This document shows positions 1 to 11,840 of a stretch of 64,000 nucleotides of DNA, in pieces. Position 1 is the stretch's first letter. Each line of letters opens with the position of its first letter. The notes below the pieces were generated by a model that had not been told where the DNA came from, searched no databases, and saw only the letters and a list, made by a program, of their open reading frames with translations. This DNA is from Sclerotiophoma versabilis (Eukaryota; Ascomycota; Dothideomycetes; Pleosporales; Didymellaceae): assembly GCA_012274445.1 (NCBI GenBank), contig JAAROD010000007.1:744001-808000 (forward strand), read 5' to 3'. Both the position numbers and the translations under genes were made by a program.

Positions 1-61
1 TTGGCGTTTTAGACAGGTTATCACATTCTTTGTACTGCATCTATATGTATTCTATCAGCAT

Positions 62-130
62 AGCATAGCGTAGCGAATGGTAGCGAAGGGTAGGAAGCGT
101 AGGAAGCGTAGCGAAGCGTAGCGTAGACGT
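62..130. repeat. degenerate GTAGCG/GAAGCG simple repeat
   Basis: Short units such as TAGCG, GAAGCG and GTAGCGAA are repeated irregularly across about 70 bp. A GCGTAGCG core recurs in a hairpin at 53461-53488 and, inverted, near 2075. This is simple-sequence DNA with no coding signal. Confidence 0.6.
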
Positions 131-375
131 ATTGAGATGATTCATCTCATATCAACAATATATCAACAAAGACAAACACAACAACGCGCACAAGACAATT
201 TTTTTCTTACAAACAACAGCAAGAATACTATCCATTCTAACAACACCCACCTCCTTGATATTCAGACCTCATCCAACCTCCTCCTCTATTTTCACATCGC
301 TTGCCCATTCCCCGTGCTTCCCCTCCTTCTACTCTAACTCACATCACGAGTGAATAGTAAGTTCTTCTCTCTATA

Positions 376-430
376 TAAAAAATAAAAAATAAAAAATATT
401 TTTTTATTTTTTTTATTTTTTATTTTTTAC
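376..430. repeat. A-tract/T-tract inverted repeat
   Basis: A run of AAAAAAT-type units (376-397) is followed directly by TTTTTTA-type units (398-430). Together they form a near-perfect AT-only palindrome that could extrude as a hairpin. A TTTA/TCTA/TCCA microsatellite follows at 579-619. No gene is seen in 1-1800 apart from these repeats. Confidence 0.6.
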
Positions 431-1803
431 TTTTTATCTTGCAAGTAATTCCTTCCAAACACGCACGTCTTATATCTTAATTATACACACATGCTGTATC
501 TTGTTTTCACAAATCACATGTCTTGCTTTGCTTTGCTTTGCCTTTACATAGCTGAATACTCGCTATATAGTCGTTTATTTAATGTTTTATTTATTTATTT
601 ATCTATCTATCCATCCATCATGAGGTTAAGAGGCACTTTGTCTTACTTGCTTATTAAAGTAGAAGTAGAAATTAAGAGTCTATATGTTATATGCTACAGT
701 AGCGGTAGGTGTATTTTATCACACTGGGACTCGCTTCATCGGACTCATTTCTTCGGACTCGTCTATCAAGAGGTCGAATCTAGGACCGCGGCTAAGTTTT
801 AGGGTTGTTTGGCATTGCGTAAGCGTGCCGTGCACCCTGACGCCTACTACGGGAAGCTGTGCGAGGCTTGACTGACGGCTCGGCACGGCTCATGCCAGGT
901 CTGAGACGCGTGGTGCCGTGGTACTGTCTGTCAGCTTGGGGAGCGCGTAGATTGCGGACGGCTTGCGGCGTGCTCACGAGTGCTGTTGCTGGAGCTTGTG
1001 GCAGTGAATTAGTTTTTAGCAGGCGGGGTGGGTGATGATGGTCGTGTTTCATGCGCTCGGCGAAATCTAGCCCGTGTGCTGTTGGGTCCAGGGAACATGT
1101 GAGGATGTGGAGAGGCGAGAATCGCGGTCAAGTGGACCGGTACGTCAACGGCATTGACAACTGCCAGCTGTGCAACCAACGGCCGTACGTCGATCGACAG
1201 TGGAGCGATCCAGTACTGCCTCAGTTCGTAGGCATGACGCGGGTCGATAAGACATCCCCACTTGGGTGTTTCCAGGCGGCTGTAAGGCTGACTTGTGGAT
1301 GCCACAGGCCCGGTCTGAGGCTTGTAGCGTGGTCAACTGCCGAGAGTGCCGGCCAAATATGCGCTTGTCGGCCATAATGCAATCTATAAGATGTGTATTA
1401 TAGTGTTTGAGAGTGTGGTGGTGAAGTGGAGGCGTAGTGCTGAGAACGCTTGACGAGAACCAGTGTCCCGTGTACGTCGGGCTATGCCGCTACTCCAGGC
1501 ATCAAGCTAGGAGCCCGTGACAATGAGATTAGTACCGGCGGGGTACGACAACAACGGCATTCATTGCGGCACCGGTACTGCTGACGCTGTCGGGTTGATG
1601 TTGCTGGTGTTTGAGATGACAAGTGATCGACAGCGCGTGTGCGGAAGCCTGCAAGGTGGTCCGGGCGTCGCGTCGCACTTCCACGCACGAGCTTACCGTT
1701 GCGCAAGAAAGACTGTCGTTATCGTGAACGGCATCGTTGTTGTTTGGTTTGAGTGAGGGCAGGACTAGCCGCTGCTAGCGTCGATCTGCCGCCGAATGTG
1801 GAG

Positions 1804-2068
1804 TCAGACTTTGGAAAGCCCTTCACGCAACACACCATCCAGCACACGGCATAATCCCTCGCCGCGAACTCGGAGAATCCCGCGTTGCATGATCTTCAGC
1901 AGCCACAAGGGCTCCAGCAGCTCCAGGTGCATGACATAGCTGCATCTGAAACACTCTTTCCTGCTGCCCAGCACGCTCACAACCTTAGCCCCGGGCTGAA
2001 TCTCGAACTCAAAACCGCACTTGCGAGGATTGGCCGATGGGGCTGACAGTTGACCGAATCTTTCTTAT
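1804..2068 (-). pseudogene. possible SRPBCC/polyketide-cyclase-like C-terminal relic
   Basis: On the minus strand an open frame of about 85 codons ends at TGA (complement of 1804-1806) and has no start codon; an in-frame stop lies just upstream. The translation has protein-like composition. A segment reading FEFEIQPG is followed by a leucine/arginine-rich amphipathic helix (LLEPLWLLKIMQRGILRVRG), resembling the last strand and long C-terminal helix of START-like (SRPBCC) proteins. The rest of the gene is missing or hidden behind an intron that could not be placed. It may be a relic, or chance coding potential. Confidence 0.25.
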
Positions 2069-2131
2069 AACTGTTGCTACGCTACGCAGATGATGCGTCG
2101 TCCTGTGAGGTAGACTACCAGAGATTGCAAA

Positions 2132-4618
2132 ATGGCTAACTCGAGGTAAGCGCTTGTTTTTTTCGCCTTGATAGGTGGGGTGCCGAGATGCACCACAGCC
2201 CTGCACGAGCTGAAGAACGAGCGTGAGCTAACCAACGCCAGATATGAGTATGTGCGCGCTTTCGAGCAGCCGGACATTTTGCTATCAAACACATGGATCG
2301 TGGTGCGGATTGATGGACGCGGGTTCTCGAAGTATGTTGTTCTCGAGCTGTTGATCGCTCTACCTTTTCTCTTGTGAATGCAGGGGCCTGTGGGAATCTC
2401 CGAAAGCTTCAGAGAGGGACTGGCGTCTGCAAGAACTCTACTGACCCCCATGCAGGCTGACGACAAAGTACAAGTTCGTCAAGCCGAACGACCGAGATGC
2501 GTTAGACCTTATGAACGAGGCCGCTGAGGCCGTGATGAAGGAGCTGCCTGATCTCGTGCTCGCCTACGGCAACAGCGATGAGTACAGGTGTGTCGTCGTG
2601 CAAGAAGATACTATTAAGCCCCTGACTGACTGTGAAAAAGTTTTGTCTTCCACAAAGATTGCATGCTCTTCGAGCGGAGAGCAAGGTATGCGTAGCACAA
2701 CCGTAATGCGCCCGCCCACTGACACCACAGCAGCAAGCTCGTCACTACTATTGTCTCTACTTTCACATCGTACTACGTTTTCTTATGGACGAAGTACTTC
2801 CCACAAAAGCCGTTGACACCACCTCTGCCATCATTTGATGGTCGGGCAGTATGCTACCCAAGCGACTCGAACCTGAGAGACTACATGAGCTGGCGACAAG
2901 TCGATTGTAGGTACAAACGTAATGACGTCGAAAAGCCTGACTAACACCTCCTAGGTCACATCAATAATCTCTACAACACAACTTTCTGGGCTCTTGTCCA
3001 GCAAGGCGGCATGGGGCCTCAGGAAGCCGAGCAAAGACTGTCCGGCACGGTCTCAGCGGAGAAGAACGAGATCTTGTTTAAGGAGTTCAGCATCAACTAT
3101 AACAACGAGCCGGAGTGCTTTAAGAAAGGCACAATTCTTTACCGAGATGTAAGTCTTGCATAGGATTGTCTCGTGTCTCAGTTCTAAGCGCTGACAGCAC
3201 AGTTTTTTCCTACAAGTGTCCCGCAGTCGAAACCAACAGCAGCCGCGGAAACCATTGAAGGTCCCACCATCGCCCAGCCCAGGCCAACGCGATCGCACTC
3301 ACGACCTTTTTCGCAAATGGGGGATTTGACAGTTCCTAGATTGGGACAATCTCCCGTCTTGCCTATATTTTCCGCGCCCCCAGGGCCGACCTTCCTCTCC
3401 ACAGCTTCGACGCCGTCGCCTCCTCTATCATCGTCAAGGTTGCCAGAAGACGGCTACCCAAATCCACTTCGATCAAATCCCATCAGCCCTCGCAACACTG
3501 TTTACCTGCAGAACTCCATGCCAATCTCCCCGCCCTCTACTGTCACATCGCCAATGGGCAAGCAGAACTTCTCGTCACTGACGCCGCTGCCTTTATCGCC
3601 ACCAATCCTGAAGCCCAGTACGAAGCCGCCGCTGTCTCTTGATGCACCAAACCCAACTACACGTGCGAACTTCTCGCCTACCGCTCCTCCGGCAGAGTTC
3701 GCCCGCTCATTTGCCGAGCGTAACAGGGTGCAGTGGACAGAGAAGCCTATCTCGCATTCAGCATCGGCTTCAATGTCTACTTCGGGCCCGTCCCAAATAA
3801 AACTTAAACACCGCTCACCCAGTCTGTCGCAGATCCACACATACCTTACATCCAGCAGCAATGACGTCGCGGGACCGCCTTCCATCCCACTACGGATATC
3901 GAGCATTCCAGCCAACACTAAGCCACGAAAGCTATCACTGCAACATCTGCGGTCCAACTCGAACCTGAGGATGAGTAATGGGGGTGAGAAAGAGAATCTT
4001 GCCAGTCCTGCGCAAGGTTCAACAACACCCTCTAGGACCAGCCCGCCACTGAACACTAACAAAGAGCTGCCAAGTCCTCCCGTCGGCGAAAGAAGAGTGG
4101 TTAGCGACCCTGACAAGGGAAAAGGCAGCAATGAGCGGAAATTTGATGATCATCCTGGCATTGCTGAGCTGCCGGCCACTTCAGTGCGCCATTCACGCCA
4201 ACAATCACAACCGGTGCCATCACCGAGCGAATGGGGCTCCTATGCGCACTTCTACGACAAGCTACAGAGCTCAGTACCTGGCTCTCGGTCAGTAGTGGAC
4301 ACGGACGCTCAGTCTTTTCCACCTTCCAAGGATACTTCACAGTCCCAACGACATGCACATACGAAGTCTGAAGCCAAAAGTGAAGCGGGCAAGTCCACAG
4401 ACTTGCCAAAGTCTATGTCAGCAAAGAAGACCCGTACTACTGCAACAGGCAAGGAAGCCAGCGGTGCAAGACCTGCCCAAATGAGTCGAACTCAGAAAGA
4501 AAAAGACCGAAAGAAACGCAGTAAAGCAAGGATTATAACGGAACATGTAGACCTTATCAAGGATGACTTCTGGGAGAAGAGACCGTGGATCTTAAGTGGG
4601 AAGGCTGGCCAGGACTGA
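2132..4618 (+). CDS. THG1: tRNA(His) guanylyltransferase with a large disordered insert
   Basis: Thg1 adds the G-1 nucleotide to the 5' end of tRNA-His, which HisRS requires. Seven exons join in frame: 2132-2145, 2242-2331, 2456-2587, 2641-2685, 2734-2906, 2955-3148 and 3203-4618, giving 687 aa. The catalytic domain is complete: MANSRYEYVRAFE start, metal-binding RIDGRGF, GNSDEYSFVFHK, and the HINNLYNTTFWAL motif. The family's conserved C-terminus (ARIITEHVDLIKDDFW...) lies at the very end. Between YRD and this tail are about 430 residues rich in Ser and Pro, with no domain I recognise; fungal Thg1 is normally about 270-300 aa. The first exon is only 14 nt. A second acceptor ending at 4495 is in the same phase and would yield a normal-length protein. 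Confidence 0.9.
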
Positions 4619-5050
4619 TAGACAGCAGGCGAGCCACACAATAATGATCAAACAAAATTCCCAGAACTGGAATTTTCCCTACGACCTTCTCATACCGTGG
4701 TCCAGCGTTTTATCCGCAAGCGTTAGTGCACACCAGCAGCATGCACCTATTTCTGTTATTCAGGCAAAATTGCGGTTGAAGGCGAGAATAGTCCACTTAA
4801 TCAAGCATTACATTTGCCAATTTAGATAAGCTTGTTTGAGGTAAAGGTGTCCAATCGTAGAAATTGCGGGGATCATCTATTTTTTAATGTCACTGTGGGG
4901 TAAGTGCAATATATGATAAGGCTGAACACAAGTCCGTGCTCGGCCAGCACAGACACGTACATGAGCATGTAAGAAGAGCGTCTGGTCTCGCATAAATCTA
5001 CAGTTGCGGACCAAGACACCTCCGCTACCGATCGGAGTCGTTCCTTCAAG
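4619..5050. other. intergenic, nothing recognised
   Basis: This spacer runs from the Thg1 stop to the CE1 esterase start. It holds no convincing coding frame or RNA gene and presumably carries the Thg1 3' UTR and the esterase promoter. Confidence 0.6.
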
Positions 5051-6078
5051 ATGCGCCTTCTCACTCTTCTCACAAGCTACTTCTCGCTCGCAGCGGCAGC
5101 TACTCTAGGAAAGCGCGCACCGACACCCGGTACCCTTTCGCAAGTCACTTCATTCGGCAATGCACCTACGAACGCTGGCTTCTACATCTATGTCCCGAAG
5201 AAGCTTGCAGCTTCACCGGGTATTGTGGTCGCCGTCCACTATTGCACTGGCACTGCGCAGGCCTACTACACTGGCAGCCCTTATGCAACACTCGCGGAGC
5301 AATACGGCTTCATTGTGATCTACCCAAGCTCGCCGCACTCTGGAACCTGCTGGGACGTCAGCAGCAAGGCAACCCTGACCCATAATGGAGGTGGCGACAG
5401 CAACACCATTGTAAACATGGTTCAGTGGACTCTCACACAGTACAAAGCCGATGCTTCCAAGGTTTTCGTGACTGGATCGAGTAGTGGTGCGATGATGACT
5501 GTAAGTTACAGAATTGCTTTGTTCGATGCAGATATTTGAGATGGTCCAGTAGCCTAACGGCACCATAGAACGTGCTCGCTGCCACCTACCCCGACATCTT
5601 CAAAGCGGCTATTGTCTACTCAGGTGTGCCTGCTGGCTGCTTTGTGTCTGCATCTGGTGCTGTAGATGCTTGGAACAGCACTTGTGCCCAGGGAAAAAGC
5701 ATTGCCACTCCTCAAGCCTGGGCCAACGTCGTCAAGAACAGTAAGTGCACTAAACATATAGAAATCAATACTTCTACTGACCTCGCACCCCAAGTGTACC
5801 CAGGATACACAGGTACACGCCCAAAGATGCAGGTTTATCATGGTAGCGCGGACACTACTTTGCTGCCTCAGAACTACCAAGAGACGATGAAGGAATGGGC
5901 TGGCGTGTTTGGGTACAACTACGACAAGCCTCAGAGCACAACGGCAAACGATCCTCAGAGCGGTTACACCAGGACTGTTTATGGACCATCCGTTCAGGGT
6001 ATCTATGCTCAAGGTGTGGGACACACTGTTCCCATTCGGGGTGCGGATGATATGAAGTTCTTTGGCTTTGCATCTTGA
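5051..6078 (+). CDS. secreted acetylxylan/feruloyl esterase, carbohydrate esterase family 1
   Basis: This is a secreted serine esterase that removes acetyl or feruloyl groups from xylan. Exons 5051-5500, 5569-5740 and 5795-6078 give 301 aa, the usual single-domain CE1 length. A signal peptide (MRLLTLLTSYFSLAAAA) is followed by a KR dibasic site. The nucleophile lies in VTGSSSGAMM (GxSxG), the acid in HGSADTTLLP and the histidine in GVGHTVP. The second intron is 54 nt and has no in-frame stop, so its retention would stay open; splicing is preferred because of the GTAAGT donor and the family alignment. It probably acts with the GH10 xylanase at 29962-31043. Whether acetyl or feruloyl groups are the main substrate cannot be told from sequence. 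Confidence 0.88.
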
Positions 6079-7250
6079 CAGGTCAATGTTGATAGCAGAA
6101 CAGCTCCGTTGGGATATGAATATGAACAGACAAGGCAGATTGACAATGAAGTGCCAATTGCGGACAGTTATCGGCGATGTTGGGTGGTTTAGAAGTGAAT
6201 TAAAACACAGGTAGAAGCACACACTCTAAATCACATTCTAAAGAAGAAAGACAAAAAACAGTGAACGCTATACCAACGCAACTCAACCCGCTTAACTCTT
6301 CTTGACTGCAATACATACGATCCCTCAAGGTTTAATGTACCCCAAACAGGCGGTGAAAGGAGCCGAAGTGTCTTGCATCGTAATGTGGCTCCCTCCAGAC
6401 AGTCCTAAGAATGTCAGTTCTCGTTCTGGTGGTCACGGATGTGGAAGGAAACGGTCAGACTCCATCAAGCCCAACTACCTGGTCTGTCTCGCACAAGGTT
6501 GACCCTCCAGAATACTACTACTATCGGTTGTGACTAGTCTTTCAAGAACGCCTTGGAAAGTCCTGGCCGCTGTGAGACAAAGCTGCGCAAGCACCTAAAC
6601 ACGATGGTGTAAAAATGCGCTAACCCAGCTTATTAGACTTAGTCCCGTAGCTACTCTAGCCCTTCGGAGATTTTTGAGTTTAACTATCTACCACCCCTGA
6701 ACGAGTTCGACTAAATCTGCTATTGTCAAAATTTGGATCAGAATCCCTCCTGTTCGAACACTCAACTGATCACCATTTGTTGGGCGTTGGAACCGGATTG
6801 AGTGACAACAAATGCATGAGATGGGAATCACATCTAGAAGATTTCCTTCTCTTCCCTTGCGTACTCTTAAAAGACATTGATGTGCCTTCAGAGATCCGCC
6901 AAATACTGCACCAGCAGATAGGGGTCATTTGAAAACTAGCACGTGGAAACTAAGATATTTTGGAATAGCAGCATTTTCACAAGCTTGGTGACAGTATGTT
7001 CTATTGGAGGCAAGTACTAAATTTGAGCTCAGCAAATGACAAACCCCTTAGGGTTAATCATTGTTCGTGGCCCGTGGGTGCAATATATGATTAGAGAACT
7101 TTAATGTGAGGTATGCCATTATCTCGATCGCCAAAATACACCGCTGGTCCTGAATTGGCGGGTACACAGCTGGAGCTGGGCAGGTGGCGCCCACTATCCG
7201 GACACTTAGGTCTTTGACTATAAGCAAGCTTCACAGAGGTAAAAACACAA
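6079..7250. other. gene-poor spacer
   Basis: Only short frames without family resemblance are present. A few spliced or frameshifted gene traces may exist, but none can be supported. The stretch leads into the dispersed repeat at 7251. Confidence 0.55.
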
Positions 7251-7440
7251 CAATTTAGTAATAGGTTGAATTAAGATAAGAGAACAGAAAAGCGGACAAA
7301 GAGCTACTAGAGGCTAGAGGTGGCTAGCTACTTAAACAGACAGGCTGTTCTTTCGAGTGGAAGGAAAGAAAAGCAAAGGCCAGAAAGACCTTTGTTTAAG
7401 CAGAAGTGTTTGAGTCTAGTACATTGAGGTATTCCAAGCT
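7251..7440. repeat. dispersed repeat, copy A
   Basis: This segment aligns by eye over about 170 bp with 11841-12030. Shared blocks include a TAGTAA..GAGGTTGA/AGGTTGAA stretch, GCAGACAAGGAGCT/GCGGACAAAGAGCT, the GGCTACT/GGCTAGCTACT region, and GGAAGGAAAGA followed by AAGCAGAAGT/AAGGCAGAAGT. Both copies lie in intergenic DNA beside accessory genes. No terminal inverted repeats or target duplication were identified, so it could be an old solo LTR, a SINE or a MITE. Confidence 0.6.
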
Positions 7441-7486
7441 ATTAGCATCCATACTTCAGCCTTGAATGAGTCCTGACATGAACAGC

Positions 7487-8038
7487 TTAAGCTACATTAG
7501 CTTCGCATTTAACAAAGCCATTGGGATTAGAGGCGCCCTGGTGAGTAATTCCACCAAGAACAATGCAACTTCCGGTCCTGTTATCGTAATTGACTACGCA
7601 ACGGTGTGGTCCTGGTGCACCTACAGACATTGTTAGCAAAAATCCTTAATAAGTACTATGTAACAATCTTTCGTTGTTCCATGTTGATGTGGCAAGAATT
7701 ATCAAAAAAAAAAAAAAACTCGACTTACCACCTGAGTACGCTTTGTTGCCATGAATCATTGGGTAAATGTATAGGCTGTGGATAGTCGTAACGTCCCACT
7801 GAAGCCCCTCGTGGTTGGCGAAAAAATGCGGGTAGCCACCTGGACCAGAGCGATTATTGTACTTGCAAAGTTCGTTCTTGCAAGCGTCCAGTTCAGCTCT
7901 GTCAAACGAATCGCCAGCGCATGTAGCGCCTGCAGCTACTGATGTAGCAAGCGCAGCAATGGCAAGAATCGCCTGTAGAAGTGTTAGATTCAATCGATTT
8001 TCTGCTTCACCGGTAGGTATTCAGACTTTGATAAACAT
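7487..8038 (-). CDS. secreted RNase N1/T1-like protein lacking the catalytic glutamate
   Basis: This is a small secreted protein of the microbial ribonuclease N1/T1 fold. Exons on the minus strand are 8038-8027, 7972-7729 and 7620-7487, giving 129 aa. The 12-nt first exon supplies MFIK, which joins a hydrophobic core (AILAIAALATSVAAG) to make a good signal peptide; its donor (GTCTGA) is weak, but the intron ends in CTAAC and TTCTACAG. The body aligns with RNase T1: YPH (His53 for T1 His40), AYSGG, PHRCVV (Arg92 for Arg77) and GGITHQGAS (His112 for His92). At the general-base position T1 has YEWP, whereas this protein reads YIYP, so Glu58 becomes Ile73. Six cysteines suggest three disulfides. 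It may be catalytically weak or inactive, as in RNase-like fungal effectors. A poly-A run of about 14 bases sits in intron 2. Confidence 0.85.
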
Positions 8039-8156
8039 GTTGGAATGATTTGAACAAAGTTCACTTGAGTGTGACAGCTGATATGTTGAGAAGTTGAGAC
8101 TGTCGAGTACAAGGCAGTAGGAACGATATGGTTCAACTCTTTGTTGTAGCTTGCTA

Positions 8157-8164
8157 CTTATATA
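8157..8164 (-). promoter_or_regulatory. TATA box of the RNase-like gene
   Basis: On the minus strand the sequence reads TATATAAG, about 120 bp upstream of the proposed start codon at 8038. A clear TATA box fits a strongly induced secreted-protein gene. Confidence 0.5.
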
Positions 8165-9362
8165 GACGACTAAACTTGGTATTCTTGAAGTCTTGCGTGA
8201 ATATATCTATTTATGATTGATTGCAATATTTCCGTCTGCCGTGAGATACGGGCCGATGCTACAGGCTGCGTCCTGGTTAGGAGTGAATGTGCAAGCACTT
8301 TATAGATCACTTATACGAGCCAACCAACGCACAGACTGAGCTCTTTCGTTCTCCGATGCACCCTTTGTAGAGAAAAATAATAGTTTATTTTTTATTTTTC
8401 TTCTATAATATACGATGAATGCATTTTTGCTGATTAGGTCTCGCTAGCTCTGGATTAGAGAGGCTACGATTACACGGTAAATCGTGTTGAAAGAGCCTTG
8501 CTTGAAGCGCATACATCTGTGTTAGCGAACCAGCGGTCTTGTTTCCCTCAAAAAGATGAAGCGTTAGCTTTGCTAATGGAACTACTAGTACAACTACCAT
8601 TCCTCGGAGGTAGCGTTTGTAATGTGCCTTCGCAAAGTAAAGCCGGCGCTTTTACAGAAAATAGCCAAAGCCAACAAGCGTGATCACAAAAAACAACAGG
8701 AGTCCTATTTTCGGGGCATGATCCTGGTGTATCGTGCTAAGTCGACCAAAGAATCATAGACTTGATCCGTGATTAAAATGCGATTGAGATGGCATATGCA
8801 CTTAACAGTCGGGCTTATTCTCAAGCGACACCAAGGTCTACCCTTGCTTGTGAAGGTTCTTGATGTTTTAAATCATCGCGCAATCGTACTCATAAGTGCA
8901 CGGGTGCTCTATTAGTGTAAGGAGGTAGCGATGAGCTAGGATCTCATCGGCGTAGAGTCGGCGCCGACTTGTCGGTATATCCGGATGCGCGCCTGCGCTT
9001 CTGACTGAAGGAAAAACTAGAGTTCCACAGGCGGAAAAGAACCAGCTTTGCTTGCAACTCTAGTCTTCTGTCTTCGTATCTTGTTATTTAGTAAGTTTGT
9101 TCAAAGTTTACTGTGATATGCATGGGTCCCCCTGTTAGGTATATCTATATTACGAACGCTCCAGTCACCTTCCCATAATAGTGAACTTTGAGTTCGATAA
9201 AGCAAATTACCTACAGCTCGTTCTAAGTTGAACTGATAAGTCTGGACAAAAATGGCCTTCTCATTTCCAACTTGCTAGGCCCAGCCTGCTTCTGACGCAA
9301 ATACCCGGTCCGTGTATATATCAAGACCGCTGGCAACAAGTCTCACACACAATTGTCGACAC
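8165..9362. other. intergenic, nothing recognised
   Basis: No supported gene is seen in this 1.2 kb. A TATATATC stretch near 9315 could be the TATA element of the DUF3632-like gene that follows. Confidence 0.55.
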
Positions 9363-10282
9363 ATGATGGATTCGCCAACTCTTGCTACTCGAGGACGTGG
9401 TAATCACAGAGGAAGTAGCCGTGGGGGAAACGGTTGCGGAAGAAGTCACTATAACCTACGGAATCCCTCTTCAACCATCTCTCAAGCTATGGAATCCAGT
9501 CTACCACCCTCCTCTGCTGCGAAGCTTCTTTTACAGCCTGTCATTACAGCATTTAATGCTGCCGATCCCAAGAACGGCGAAGATGCTCTATGGGACATCT
9601 AGAATGGTGTAGTCGACTTTTTATCACAGACGCCAACCCAAGACCTTGGTAGGGTTGTCGAGGTCCTTGCTGCTGTGAAAAACATGAACGAGCCGGCTTC
9701 GTTTGATATTTGGGGCAACCAAACTACATGGAAGCAACTCCCATTACTTGGACCTGTTATTCGAGAACGTTGGGATGATGGTAAGTAGTTGCAAACATTT
9801 GTTTTACTTTCCAACCTGATCACCTGCAGCTTTTGCACTTAATCTTACAATTAGCTAACCTCTTATCAGAGCAACAATCTCAAGCAGTGAACATTAACAC
9901 GTTTGCTGCTCGTCTTACCGCTGCCGGTGTCCTAGATCTCTCCCTCTACGCGATTTGGACACTTCGTTCTGTTTTAGAGGATTCAGAACCCGGCCAAGTC
10001 TGCAACGAAAACAAGGATGAGCATTGCAAGGCAGCTGCAGCATGGTTCATCTATGCTGGTGATATCATGTACACGCTATGTAGGGAGGAGAAGCAATATG
10101 ACGGTCGCGCTGCTATGCAGGGCAGCAACGTTGTAGGAGAAAGTTGGAATGGGTATAATGAATATAGATGGAGGCTTTGGGTTGAAAGATTAGAGAGGAC
10201 CCAGGATGCTGTCGTATGTACCGAAACTAAGGCAGTTTTAGAAAAAGCATTGAATTCGATCAAGCAGGTTAGTTGTATTTAG
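9363..10282 (+). pseudogene. DUF3632-like protein with an in-frame stop codon
   Basis: The frame runs from ATG 9363 to an in-frame TAG at 9600-9602, then continues open in the same frame (NGVVDFLSQTP...) to a GTAAGT donor at 9781. The acceptor at 9854 restores a frame encoding NTFAARLTAAGVLDLSLYAIW and AAAAWFIYAG. These match the conserved core of DUF3632, a fungal family of unknown role. Family members usually have Trp near the position of the stop, so TGG to TAG is the likely change; the complementary CCA to CTA is the CpA change preferred by RIP. The Gly/Arg-rich N-terminus (residues 8-30) is atypical. The gene ends at 10282, or after an alternative intron (10268-10305) near 10335. A short programmed intron over the stop was considered, but no donor fits. 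Confidence 0.65.
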
Positions 10283-10339
10283 AAGCTACGGATGTAGGAA
10301 TTTCAGGAGTTTGCGCAATTTTCAGGTTTAGTTTAGAAA

Positions 10340-11840
10340 ACATGAATTAACTATGTTTGATTGCTGAGCCTGGTAGCTCGGCCTAATTTCGGGAGCTTGG
10401 TCAGCCTACGGCCAGCTACCCGAATCTTTTGGCCTGACATCCTGCGTTCTGGTGAAAATGGACAGACATACTTCTTGTTGTTACGTTATCTTGCCTTACG
10501 TCGAAGTCACCCATCGCAACAGCCGGCCTTCGCCGGTTTAATAGGCCGATCGAACGATAAGCCATCAAACTCGATCATCAGACCTTCACCCCCAGCTTTC
10601 AGCCGTAGACTCATGTGTTCGAACAAAGTTCGGCAACTGATAGTGCGCGGACCGTTGTCGCCGTCTTGAACGGACTTTATAAGGCTGTCTGAGAACAGCA
10701 ATCATTGCCGATATTGGTGATTGGGGTAAGAATTGAAGAACGTATGTCTAATCGGCCTTGTACAAACACTGGACCAGTAACTCAACAACGTCTGCATCGT
10801 CGATGGGTAGATCATTCCTGCTTTTTACGGCCCATTTCCCTTAAGCTAGCGATACAAAAATCGCGAGAGTCGTCTCCCTTGTCACGAAGAGGACGGCGTA
10901 CTTACCTTGGCTATCGGTTTGACTGCACGTGCGAAGAAATTGGCTCTTGCGCTTGCAATACTCTTGTACACCTTGTACATGTCGGAACTACAGATGATGC
11001 TCAAGTTGGGGAAAACACCATAAGTAAGCACGCGACTACCTATAAATCTTAGATCATAGCTGTTGCAACGGAGTACATACCCTATGAATTTAGCGAGCAA
11101 TAGGTACCAAGAGGCCTCTGCATATTCGCGACTGTAGGGGCTCATACTGAGGATGTGATTCAGGGCAGTATTGCCGTCTCACGAATGATAGATGAGGCTG
11201 ACAGCATCGTAATAGTAGCATTGAATATTTTTGTACTATACTTGACACGAACGTCGCATAATTCACGCAATACTGCTACATTCCCGAATATTCGTTGTAC
11301 GCTAGGACAGTCTGAATTGGGACCCGATTGCGATGAGACTTAGGAATGTCTAACGATAAGGAATGTTATGTCACTTTTATAGGTGGGTTTTCGCTTTTCG
11401 AGACATTTCGATGCGCTGGACTATTGTGTCAACGCAACACGAATGATTCCTATATCTGTCTGTACTGTGGGGCACATTCCCTACTTAATCAGACGATGCG
11501 CCCATCCTTGAGATTACTTGTCATCGCTGCCATTATTCACACTGCAGGACTGTGGGCCGATCATTTAATGCTACCAATGTATACATCGTGATCCCTGGGT
11601 CACTCATACCCCAGAAGTAGAAGTTGTATTACTGTAGAATATATACCTAATCAATCTGCTGTCCATTTATAGTTGGGTACCGAATTGCGCTGCATATGAT
11701 GATAAAAACGGGATGAAGACAGAATAGTGTCCTTCGGTCAATTGTTTTGCAGTTGTTGGTAACAAGACACAAGTTTACTTGTCATTTGTGGCGTCCGACG
11801 AGAAGTGTGAGGCAGACTTCGCACGCATGAAAGTTAGCGA
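10340..11840. other. gene-poor spacer
   Basis: Several frames of 60-115 codons occur on both strands, but none has family resemblance, a signal peptide or consistent splice structure. Around 10500-10540 there is a small GC-rich hairpin (CCGGCCTTCGCCGG). Nothing functional can be supported. Confidence 0.5.

Noticed and set aside
1051..1377. 108-codon plus-strand frame and overlapping minus-strand frames
   Set aside because: GC-rich DNA gives open frames on both strands. None shows a recognisable domain, splice pattern or signal.
3502..4131. 209-codon minus-strand frame within Thg1
   Set aside because: It mirrors the Ser/Pro-rich insert on the sense strand; the sense frame continues to the conserved Thg1 tail.
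10361..10669. 102-codon plus-strand frame downstream of the DUF3632-like gene
   Set aside because: No family resemblance, and an equally long antisense frame; treated as chance.
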